Source: Luteibacter rhizovicinus (lineage in GTDB: Bacteria > Pseudomonadota > Gammaproteobacteria > Xanthomonadales > Rhodanobacteraceae). Taken from it: a DNA stretch of 64,000 bases. Positions 50,295 to 57,635 of the stretch are shown piece after piece (position 1 is the stretch's first letter; each line of letters begins with the position of its first letter). A program made the translations under genes and the position numbers. Below the pieces are notes generated by a model, which was given only the letters and a program-made list of their open reading frames with translations, searched no databases and was not told where the DNA came from. The DNA lies in NCBI RefSeq assembly GCF_004342265.1, contig NZ_SMCS01000001.1, forward strand, positions 1 through 64,000. Reading direction: 5' to 3'.

Positions 50295-50867
50295 TTAACT
50301 TTCTTCGACAGGTGGCTCGTCGTCGACAAACGTTTCGATGTATAGCCGCATGATGGGTGTGGGACTCAGGAACAGGTTGTTGCTTCCGGACAGATTGGGA
50401 TCGAAGGCAAGCGAAGCCGAGTTGGTGCGGCCTTGTGCCCGGTACATATGGCCGCCGACGATCGTCCATGTCTGCTCCGCTTTACCGCTGGCGCAGACTT
50501 CGAAACGAACATTCTGATAAGTGTCGTTGGACGTCAGGCACCGCCCGAGAGTGTCGACGACGGGGCCGGTTTCCCGGTCGCCGGGAATGGTGACGAAAAT
50601 GGTGTTGCGCAGGTTGCCAGCTGCCGGAAAGCGGCCGCCGTCGAACGGCCAGTCGTATTCTTCCGCCCCCGTTTTGTCCGGATTGCGCATCGGGGCGATC
50701 CAGCGCACGGAGCTCCTTTCGAAGGCGTAGTAGATGCTCTTGCCCGCTCTCTGGTCGACCAGAAGCAACGGACCGTACATGCGGTTGGCTGCCGTGGCAG
50801 TGGAAGCCGCCATGCAAAGGCCGGCGAGGGTGGCTAGCGCGTACGCGCCGCGACGGGTGTAGTTCAT
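50295..50867 (-). CDS. small exported protein, paralogue of the 52186-52716 product
   Basis: 190 residues with a signal peptide (YALATLAGLCMAASTATA). The mature protein shares an architecture with the gene at 52186-52716: a GPLLLVDQR...IYYAFERS strand, then a PDKTGAEEYDWPFDGG segment, then GRCLTSNDTYQNVRFEVCASGKAEQTWTI, a Cys-bounded QxW unit like one ricin-type beta-trefoil repeat. The two Cys (near 107 and 123) are shared. Periplasmic or secreted; function unknown. AGGAG lies six bases before the ATG. Confidence 0.65.
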   Translation of the reverse strand: MNYTRRGAYALATLAGLCMAASTATAANRMYGPLLLVDQRAGKSIYYAFERSSVRWIAPMRNPDKTGAEEYDWPFDGGRFPAAGNLRNTIFVTIPGDRETGPVVDTLGRCLTSNDTYQNVRFEVCASGKAEQTWTIVGGHMYRAQGRTNSASLAFDPNLSGSNNLFLSPTPIMRLYIETFVDDEPPVEES

Positions 50868-50985
50868 CGTTGACTCCTGTCGTCCGGCCGGGATGGCCGG
50901 TGAGACATGTTGAGTCGGGGGCCTGCGTCGCGAAGTCGGGCATGTACTGCCGTTGGGGCATGATCGTTGCCCCTCGCTTCGTCGG

Positions 50986-51051
50986 TATCGCGCTCAGGCC
51001 CGCTCCTGCGGGAGACGGCTCTTTGTAGGAGCGCGCTTGAGCGCGATGTCC
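50986..51051. repeat. paired REP-like repeats (inverted pair)
   Basis: TATCGCGCTCAGGCCCGCTC plus CTGCGGG at 50986-51012, and TGTAGGAGCGCGCTTGAGCG plus CGATG at 51024-51048, are opposite-orientation members of the GTAGGAGCGCGC family. Together they could form a bipartite hairpin of the BIME type between the exported-protein and transporter genes. Confidence 0.65.
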
Positions 51052-51057
51052 TAAGGG

Positions 51058-51951
51058 TCAGGCCGACCCGGCGCCGCCGACCACCTTCGTCCGCCGCCAC
51101 CAGTTCGTCTTTTTCTCTTCGCGAACGAAGGTGAAAAGACCCGCGCCAAGAATCAACGCGATGCCTATCAACATCGGCCAGTCCAGCGTGTCGTTGAAAA
51201 GGAAATACCCGAACACGATCGCCCACAGCATCTGGCTGTATTGCGTGGGCGCGATGCGGTTCGCCGGTGCATTCTGCGTGGCGAGCATCAACAACACGGC
51301 GCCCGCGGCGGCCAGCAGGCCGTAACCCAGCAGCAGGAACCACTGGTGAGCGTCCGGCCAGACGAATGCGGGAAGCATCAGGACGGCGCCCGCGATCATC
51401 GGGCCGATGACGCCGGCACCGTAGAGGGTGATGCGCTTCTCGTGCGGCCCGGCCATGCGCAGGGCGATGATGGAAAGCGCTCCGGCGATGCCGCAGACGA
51501 TCGCCGCCGCATGCCCCGGACCCAGCTGACGGAAGCCGGGCCGAAGCACGACCAGCACGCCGAGGAATCCGACGATAACGGCCGACCAGCGACGCCACCC
51601 CACGTGTTCCTTGAGGAAAATGACCGAGAGAATCGTGACGAAGATCGGCAGCAGGAAGATCAGCGCGAAGGCTTCGGCCATGGGCAGTGCCGTGAACGCC
51701 ATCACGGCGGATACGTTGCCGATGGCCCCGGCGAGTGCACGCAGCAGCCAGAGACCCGGTCGTTTCGATACGACGACTTCGCGCCAGCGATCGCCGGACT
51801 TCTTGAGGAACGGCAGGGCGGCCAGGGCCAGCACGGCGCCGAAGAAGACCGCCTCGTACGCAGGCAGCGAGCCTTCCAGGAGCTTCACGAAGGCGTCGCT
51901 GCACGCGTAGGCCGCATAGCAGGCGAAGCCCAGCAGGACACCTTTGATCAC
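51058..51951 (-). CDS. DMT-superfamily (EamA) transporter
   Basis: 297 residues with ten hydrophobic segments in two EamA repeats (about 1-135 and 145-285), e.g. MAFTALPMAEAFALIFLLPIF and APTQYSQMLWAIVFGYFLFND. Substrates of this family range from metabolites to drugs and cannot be deduced. The start is taken as GTG at 51951, the only in-frame codon giving a family-like N-terminus (VIKGVLLGFACYAAYACSDA); a nearby ATG is out of frame. It lies between two related exported-protein genes on the same strand, but repeats separate them. Confidence 0.85.
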   Translation of the reverse strand: MIKGVLLGFACYAAYACSDAFVKLLEGSLPAYEAVFFGAVLALAALPFLKKSGDRWREVVVSKRPGLWLLRALAGAIGNVSAVMAFTALPMAEAFALIFLLPIFVTILSVIFLKEHVGWRRWSAVIVGFLGVLVVLRPGFRQLGPGHAAAIVCGIAGALSIIALRMAGPHEKRITLYGAGVIGPMIAGAVLMLPAFVWPDAHQWFLLLGYGLLAAAGAVLLMLATQNAPANRIAPTQYSQMLWAIVFGYFLFNDTLDWPMLIGIALILGAGLFTFVREEKKTNWWRRTKVVGGAGSA

Positions 51952-52032
51952 GTGCGCATTCCCGGGGGTCAAGGCAGCCCGATTATGGCAGCTTGCCGCG
52001 TACGAAGCGCCGTAACGCGGCTGACCGGTTCG

Positions 52033-52173
52033 TTTTGTAGGAGCCCACCTGTGGGCGAAAGCCAACGGAGCGGCGATGCCATGCGTGACATCCGCAGCCC
52101 GTAGATCGAGCTCGCGGATGCGAGCATCCGTCTTTCTCGCCCTGTTGGCTTTCGCCCGCAAGCGGGCTCCTGC
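52033..52173. repeat. REP-like repeats in inverted orientation
   Basis: TTTTGTAGGAGCCCACCTGT plus GGGCGAAAGCCAAC at 52033-52066, and GTTGGCTTTCGCCCGCAAGC plus GGGCTCCTGCC at 52143-52173, are head-to-head copies with GCCAAC/GTTGGC outer arms. The 234-base gap between the transporter start and the next gene holds only these. Confidence 0.7.
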
Positions 52174-52185
52174 CAAGGGCGGGCA

Positions 52186-52716
52186 CTACGGCTGCAGCAG
52201 CTCGACAGCTATCCGCACGATCGGCGAGTGAAAGACCGAAGCCCCGGGCTCGTCCGTTGTTTCGGGTGCATAGCCGAGTGTGGCGGGCAAACCCGCGGTA
52301 CTCAGCAGGTAGCCGTCCTTCAGCATCGTCCAGGCCTGGGTCGCCCTGCCGTTGCAAGCCGTCCATTTCACCTGCATGCCTCCGCGTTCGAGGCAATAGC
52401 CCGCGCCATCGGAAACCGTGCCGGAATGGCCTTCGGCCGGGGTTTCGACGTATTGCACGCCGGGCTGCTCCAGCAGGCGGGCGATGTCCTGCCTGCGCCA
52501 GGCGAAGGCTTCCGCGCCGGTTCTGTCGGGGTCCGCGACGGGCAGGACGGCCGAACCTCCGTCGGTACGGAAGGCGTAAATGGTGTCGACCCTGTCGCTA
52601 CGCTCGTCGACGAGAACGAGTGGCCCGGTCAGGCGATCGGCGAATGCGGGGGATGCCGCGGGACAAAACCCGGCGAAAATGGCAGCGACGCCGCTGGCAT
52701 GGCGGAGGTATTTCAT
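52186..52716 (-). CDS. small exported protein, paralogue of the 50295-50867 product
   Basis: 176 residues with signal peptide MKYLRHASGVAAIFAGFCPA. It contains GPLVLVDERSDRVDTIYAF, PDRTGAEAFAWRRQ and a Cys-bounded GYCLERGGMQVKWTACNGRATQAWTML unit. The same blocks appear in the same order in the 190-residue protein on the other side of the transporter. The QxW and Cys spacing suggests a single lectin-like trefoil repeat (inference). Function unknown. AAGGA precedes the ATG at 52716 by six bases; upstream frames are rejected. Confidence 0.65.
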   Translation of the reverse strand: MKYLRHASGVAAIFAGFCPAASPAFADRLTGPLVLVDERSDRVDTIYAFRTDGGSAVLPVADPDRTGAEAFAWRRQDIARLLEQPGVQYVETPAEGHSGTVSDGAGYCLERGGMQVKWTACNGRATQAWTMLKDGYLLSTAGLPATLGYAPETTDEPGASVFHSPIVRIAVELLQP

Positions 52717-52915
52717 TTGCATTCCTTGCATGGGGGACCCGGCGCTGCCGGGCCGCACATGCTCGTGGAATCGCCCGGGCGGGGCTATCGCCCGATTCCC
52801 GAAGAATGCGTACGGTCCGGGAGGGGCGGCGCGTAGCGAATCATGTTGCGCTCCGGCATGACCGCCGCCCGGACGCTGGCTACAATCGGATGTTTCTTCC
52901 TTAAGCTTTCCGGGA

Positions 52916-54091
52916 ATGCGCATGGCTCACCGTCTCGACCCGCTCGACCTCTACGACGTCCGCTCGCTCCTCACCGACGAAGAGCGCATGGTGCAGGACA
53001 CCGTCGGCCGGTTCGTCGACGAAAAGGTGCTGCCGATCATTGGCGACTGCTTCGACCAGGCCCGTTTTCCCGCCGAGCTGATTCCCGAGATCGCGTCGCT
53101 GGGCCTGTTGGGCGCGACGATCCCCGAAGAGTACGGCGGCGCCGGCATGAATGCCGTCAGCTACGGTCTGATCTGCCAGGAGCTGGAGCGAGGCGACTCG
53201 GGCCTGCGCAGCTTCGCTTCCGTGCAGAGTTCGCTGTGCATGTATCCCATTTACGCGTACGGCAACGAAGAACAGAAGCACGCCTACCTTCCGCGCATGG
53301 CCGCGGGCGAAGTCATCGGCTGCTTTGGCCTGACCGAACCGCACGGCGGTTCCGACCCGGCCAATATGAAGACCGTCGCGCGCCGCGATGGCGGCGACTG
53401 GGTCATCAACGGCGCGAAGATGTGGATCACCAACGGCAACCTCGCGCACATCGCCATCGTATGGGCGCAGACCGACGACGGCATCCAGGGCTTTATCGTT
53501 CCCACCGAAACGACGGGTTTCGCGGCGCAGGTCGTGCACAAGAAGATGAGCCTGCGCGCGTCGGTTACCTCGGCGCTGTTTTTCGACGGCGTGCGCGTGC
53601 CCGATAGCGCGCGGTTGCCGAACGTGGTGGGCCTGAAGGGACCGCTGGGTTGTCTCAACCAGGCCCGTTACGGCATAACGTGGGGACCGATCGGCGCGGC
53701 GCAGGCCTGTCTGCGCGAAGTACTCGATTACACGGCCGAGCGCGTGCTGTTCGGACGCCCGCTGGCGGCCAATCAGACGGTGCAGGTAAAAATGGCCGAC
53801 ATGGCCCGCCGCATCACGAGTGCGCAACTGCTTTCGTTGCAGTTGGGGCGTCTGAAGGATGCGGGCAAACTGCATCCGACGCAGGTGTCGCTCGCCAAAT
53901 GGAACAACGTGCGTATGGCGATCGATATCGCGCGCGAATGCCGCGACATCCTCGGCGGCGCGGGCATCACCACCGAACACGGTGCGATCCGCCATGCGCT
54001 GAACCTCGAATCGGTGATTACCTACGAGGGTACCGAGACCGTGCATCAGTTGGTCGTCGGTCGCGAACTGACTGGCATCAACGCATTCTGA
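52916..54091 (+). CDS. glutaryl-CoA dehydrogenase
   Basis: 391 residues. It has the acyl-CoA dehydrogenase fold with features of glutaryl-CoA dehydrogenase: DPLDLYDVRSLLTDEERMVQDTVGRF at the N-terminus, FASVQSSLCMYPIYAYG, FGLTEPHGGSDPANMKT with the substrate-binding Glu/Ser region, GCLNQARYGITWGPIGAAQ, and VITYEGTETVHQLVVGRELTGINAF with the catalytic Glu in YEGTE. It converts glutaryl-CoA to crotonyl-CoA in lysine and tryptophan catabolism, using FAD/ETF. The ATG at 52916 or 52922 is possible. The two genes after it on the strand may be co-transcribed. Confidence 0.93.
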   Translation: MRMAHRLDPLDLYDVRSLLTDEERMVQDTVGRFVDEKVLPIIGDCFDQARFPAELIPEIASLGLLGATIPEEYGGAGMNAVSYGLICQELERGDSGLRSFASVQSSLCMYPIYAYGNEEQKHAYLPRMAAGEVIGCFGLTEPHGGSDPANMKTVARRDGGDWVINGAKMWITNGNLAHIAIVWAQTDDGIQGFIVPTETTGFAAQVVHKKMSLRASVTSALFFDGVRVPDSARLPNVVGLKGPLGCLNQARYGITWGPIGAAQACLREVLDYTAERVLFGRPLAANQTVQVKMADMARRITSAQLLSLQLGRLKDAGKLHPTQVSLAKWNNVRMAIDIARECRDILGGAGITTEHGAIRHALNLESVITYEGTETVHQLVVGRELTGINAF

Positions 54092-54101
54092 AGGACGGAT
54101 C

Positions 54102-54641
54102 ATGAGCACGGTACGCATCGAAACAGACCGGCTCATCCTTCGTCCCACGGCGGCGGAGGATTTCGACGCGTGGGCCGCCTTCATGGCGGACGATGTCGCG
54201 GCGCGCTTCCTTGGGGGCGCGCAACCGCGGTCGATCGCGTGGCGATACTTCCTGATGATGGCGGGCGCCTGGCAGATCCAGGGATACGGCATGTTCTCCG
54301 TGATCGAACGATCCAGCGGTCGCTGGGTCGGACGGCTTGGCCCCTGGTTCCCCGATGGCTGGCCTGGCCCGGAAGTGGGTTGGGGTATTGCACGCGAGGC
54401 CTGGGGCCGGGGCTATGCGACCGAAGGCGCGGCCGCGGCCATCGACTGGGCATTCGATCAACTCGGCTGGACCGACGTGATCCATTCCATTGCGCCCGAG
54501 AACGAAGCGTCGCGCGCGGTGGCCGTCAAGCTGGGCGCGACCGATCGCGGTCCGGGGCAGCTGCCTCCGCCTCTCGACAATGAACCCGTGAATCTCTGGG
54601 GTCAGACGCGCGAGCAGTGGTTCGCCCGCCGTGGCAGGTAG
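54102..54641 (+). CDS. GNAT-family N-acetyltransferase (RimJ/RimL-like)
   Basis: 179 residues. It starts with the RimJ/RimL-type TDRLILRPTAAEDFDAW; WVGRLGPWFPDGWPGPEVGWGIAREAWGRGYATEGAAAAIDWAF (about residues 68-111) carries the acetyl-CoA pyrophosphate-binding loop REAWGRGYATE. Substrate unknown; the family includes ribosomal-protein and small-molecule acetylases. AAGGA precedes the ATG. The start lies ten bases after gcdH, and the nucleotidyltransferase-like gene follows six bases later. Confidence 0.88.
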   Translation: MSTVRIETDRLILRPTAAEDFDAWAAFMADDVAARFLGGAQPRSIAWRYFLMMAGAWQIQGYGMFSVIERSSGRWVGRLGPWFPDGWPGPEVGWGIAREAWGRGYATEGAAAAIDWAFDQLGWTDVIHSIAPENEASRAVAVKLGATDRGPGQLPPPLDNEPVNLWGQTREQWFARRGR

Positions 54642-54647
54642 CCGGTC

Positions 54648-55142
54648 GTGATCGACGATACGCGACAGCGTGTGTTGGCTTCGCTGCGTCTCGTGGATGA
54701 GGCGCTGGCGTCGACGGACGTCGTCGCGGTGATCGTCATCGGAAGCGCGGCCGCCTGCGTTGCCGGTGCCGATGTCGATGTGGCGGATATCGACCTGCTG
54801 ACGTCGTCCGATGTCGCCGGCGAGCTGGAACATCGGTGGACCGATCGGCGCGTCGCGTCCTATGCACCGGCCGACGGGCACCTGTTTCGCTCGCGTTTCG
54901 CGCGCTATGCGTTTTCAGACATGCCGGTCGAAGTGATGGGTGGCCTTGAAGTCGCTATCGACGGGCAATGGCGCGCCGTCGATGTGCGCGACACGCTGCC
55001 CGTGAGCGGATTGCGGCGCGTGCGCGTGGCATCCGTCGACGACCAGCAGCGACTGCTCGCGTTGTTCGGCCGGCCCAAGGACGTGCTTCGCGCGCAAGCA
55101 TTACGTATGACCGGAGCCGGTCGTTTGGCCGGCCATTCCTGA
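54648..55142 (+). CDS. nucleotidyltransferase-fold protein
   Basis: 164 residues. VVAVIVIGSAAACVAGADVDVADIDLLTS (about 25-53) resembles the GS-x(n)-DxD catalytic core of minimal nucleotidyltransferases, with the acidic pair in VADIDLL. It is predicted to be cytosolic; substrate and partner are unknown. GTG start with a weak AGGT site upstream. It may be a stand-alone enzyme or a toxin-antitoxin-like (MNT) type, but no HEPN partner gene is adjacent, so that role is not supported. Confidence 0.6.
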   Translation: MIDDTRQRVLASLRLVDEALASTDVVAVIVIGSAAACVAGADVDVADIDLLTSSDVAGELEHRWTDRRVASYAPADGHLFRSRFARYAFSDMPVEVMGGLEVAIDGQWRAVDVRDTLPVSGLRRVRVASVDDQQRLLALFGRPKDVLRAQALRMTGAGRLAGHS

Positions 55143-55171
55143 TTCTCATTGTTAGGTCTTTCGAGTCCATC

Positions 55172-57436
55172 ATGTCCATTCCGCACGTCATCGCAGCCCG
55201 TCATAAGGGCTTTAACCGCGCCGAGATCGTCGATCAGAACTTCCTGGAGTTCGTGCAGTTGTGGGAAGGCGACGTGCGCACCGCGCCGCGCGACGGCGAG
55301 CCTGTCCTTCCCGGCAGCGCGCTCGATGCGCGCGGCTTTCGCGAACTGCTCGAATCGCAGCTGATCAGTCGCCATCTCGATCTGATGGCGCGCGTCCTGC
55401 GCGTACAGAACAAGGTGTTCTACACCATCGGTTCGTCGGGCCACGAAGGCAATGCCATGGTGGCGCGTATCGCTCGGCATACCGACCCCGCTTTCCTGCA
55501 TTACCGCAGTGGTGCGTTCATGGCCGAGCGTTTCCGCAAGCTGCCGGATATGGATCCGATCATGGACTCCGCATTGTCCTTCGCGGCCAGCAAGGACGAT
55601 CCCGCGTCGGGTGGCCGGCATAAGGTGTGGGGTAGCAAGCCGTTGTGGGTGCTGCCGCAGACCTCGACGATCGCCTCGCACCTGCCCAAGGCGCTGGGTA
55701 CCGCCATCGCTATCGAACAGGCGGCACGCATCGGCCATACGCTGCCCATTCCGCAGGACTCCATCGCGATCTGTTCGTTCGGCGATGCGTCGTCGAACCA
55801 TGCCACGGCGCAGACGGCGTTCAATACCGCGGCATGGACGGCATACCAGAAGCTGCCGGCACCGGTGCTTTTTGTCTGCGAAGACAATGGCATCGGCATC
55901 TCGGTCAAGACGCCGAGCGGCTGGGTCGCGAGCAATTTCCAGCAGCGCGCCAATCTCGATTATTTCTATGCCGACGGTCTCGACCTCGCCGGCGGCTACG
56001 GCGCGGTGGAACGCGCGGTAGCGCATTGCCGGAACACCCGGCGTCCGACGTTCCTGCATCTGAATACCGCGCGGATGATGGGGCACGCGGGTACCGATTT
56101 CGAAATCGAGTGGCGGTCGGTGGAGGAACTGGTCGCGCTTGAAGCGACCGATCCGTTGTTGCGTTCGGCGACGATCGCGCTGGCCTCCGGTTTGTACGAC
56201 AAGCAGACATTGCTTGGGTTGTACGAAAGCACCCGTCGCCGCTGTTTCGAAGCCGCCGAAGAGGCGGATCGTCGTCCTCGCCTGTCTTCGCTGGCCGACG
56301 TGATGGCGCCACTCGCGCCATACACGCCCGATGCCGTGCGCACGGAAGCAGAGCGTTGCGACTATGCCGACGCGCGCATACGCGCATTCGGCGGTGCGGA
56401 GAAGCTGCCCGAATCGCAACCGCCGCGTCATCTGGCGATCCAGATCAATCAGGCGCTGCACGACCTGATGGCGAAGTATCCGGAAACGCTGCTGTTCGGC
56501 GAGGACGTCGCGCAGAAGGGCGGCGTCTATACCGTGACGAAGGGGCTGCACAAGGCGTTCCGCAATGCACGCGTCTTCAATACGTTGCTCGACGAGACCA
56601 TGATTCTCGGTCTGGCGCAGGGCTACGCGAACATGGGTATGCTGCCCATTCCCGAAATTCAATACCTCGCGTACTTCCATAACGCCTGCGACCAGATTCG
56701 CGGCGAAGCGGCGTCGTTGCAGTTCTTCTCCAACGATCAGTATCGCAATCCCATGCTCGTGCGCATTGCGTCGCTGGGATATCAGCGTGGATTCGGCGGC
56801 CATTTCCATAACGACAACTCGATTACCGCGCTTCGCGATATTCCCGGGCTGGTCGTAGGCTGTCCCAGCCGTGGCGACGACGCCGCGGCGATGTTGCGTA
56901 CGCTGGCCGCACTGGCGAAGATCGATGGACGGGTCTGTGCGTTTCTCGAACCTATCGCGCTGTACATGACGAAGGATCTGTACGAACCTGGCGATGGTGC
57001 GTGGCAGTTCGGCTATCCGGCACCGGGTGAAGCGCTGACGCTTGGCGAAGGCCGTGTTTATGGCGACGACGCCGACGATCTCGTCGTATTCACCTTTGGC
57101 AATGGCGTACCGATGAGCTTGCGTGCGGCACGGCGTATCGAAGCCGCGCACGGCTGGAAAGTGCGCGTGATCGATCTGCGCTGGCTGGTACCGTTGAACG
57201 ACGCTTTCATTGCTGCGCAGGCAAAGTCCGCGAAACGTATCCTCGTGGTGGACGAGGGACGCAAGAGCGCGGGTGTGGGCGAGGGCGTCATCACCGCGAT
57301 CGTCGAAGCTGGATTGGGCGCGACGCCGCTGCGTCGCGTAGTCGGCGCCGATACGTTCACGCCACTTGCGGGGGCTGCGTTCCTCGTATTGCCCGGCGAC
57401 GACGATATCGTGGCGGCGGCGGGGGAGTTGGCCTGA
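55172..57436 (+). CDS. fused E1 alpha/beta 2-oxoacid (branched-chain) dehydrogenase
   Basis: 754 residues joining the two subunits of a thiamine-diphosphate E1. The alpha-like half (1-370) has LPKALGTAIAIEQA and the TPP motif GDASSNHATAQTAFN...EDNGIGIS (about 205-250). The beta-like half (about 415-750) has LFGEDVAQKGGVYTVTKGL, FNTLLDETMILGLAQGYANMG and the C-terminal transketolase-like RVIDLRWLVPLNDAF. It probably decarboxylates 2-oxoisovalerate-type acids, but no E2 or E3 gene is nearby. The ATG at 55172 is preferred over long upstream frames that overlap the preceding gene. Confidence 0.87.
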   Translation: MSIPHVIAARHKGFNRAEIVDQNFLEFVQLWEGDVRTAPRDGEPVLPGSALDARGFRELLESQLISRHLDLMARVLRVQNKVFYTIGSSGHEGNAMVARIARHTDPAFLHYRSGAFMAERFRKLPDMDPIMDSALSFAASKDDPASGGRHKVWGSKPLWVLPQTSTIASHLPKALGTAIAIEQAARIGHTLPIPQDSIAICSFGDASSNHATAQTAFNTAAWTAYQKLPAPVLFVCEDNGIGISVKTPSGWVASNFQQRANLDYFYADGLDLAGGYGAVERAVAHCRNTRRPTFLHLNTARMMGHAGTDFEIEWRSVEELVALEATDPLLRSATIALASGLYDKQTLLGLYESTRRRCFEAAEEADRRPRLSSLADVMAPLAPYTPDAVRTEAERCDYADARIRAFGGAEKLPESQPPRHLAIQINQALHDLMAKYPETLLFGEDVAQKGGVYTVTKGLHKAFRNARVFNTLLDETMILGLAQGYANMGMLPIPEIQYLAYFHNACDQIRGEAASLQFFSNDQYRNPMLVRIASLGYQRGFGGHFHNDNSITALRDIPGLVVGCPSRGDDAAAMLRTLAALAKIDGRVCAFLEPIALYMTKDLYEPGDGAWQFGYPAPGEALTLGEGRVYGDDADDLVVFTFGNGVPMSLRAARRIEAAHGWKVRVIDLRWLVPLNDAFIAAQAKSAKRILVVDEGRKSAGVGEGVITAIVEAGLGATPLRRVVGADTFTPLAGAAFLVLPGDDDIVAAAGELA

Positions 57437-57472
57437 GTCGCGAAAGAGTGCTTGCGGTAGGGCGTCATGCCC

Positions 57473-57621
57473 CCTCACGCCGTCCCTGCGCAGGCAGGGG
57501 CCCAGAGCGATAGCGTCCGGACGTGCCCAGGCGCGCACGACTCCGCTTTCAGAGCATGAGTGTGCGTTGTCGCAAAAACCGTTCGCATCGCACTGGGTTC
57601 CTGCCTGCGCAGAAACGACGG
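57473..57621. repeat. pair of CTGCGCAGGCAG-type repeats
   Basis: CCGTCCCTGCGCAGGCAGGG followed by GCCCAGAGCG (57479-57509) and, inverted, CACTGGGTTCCTGCCTGCGC followed by AGAAACGACGG (about 57591-57621). These fill most of the gap between the convergent E1 and diguanylate cyclase genes; no further gene is seen. Confidence 0.7.
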
Positions 57622-57635
57622 ACATGGCGGGGGCT

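Noticed and set aside
54648-55142. MNT/HEPN toxin-antitoxin module
   Set aside because: The nucleotidyltransferase-like protein has no HEPN-type neighbour; the flanking genes are an acetyltransferase and an E1 enzyme.
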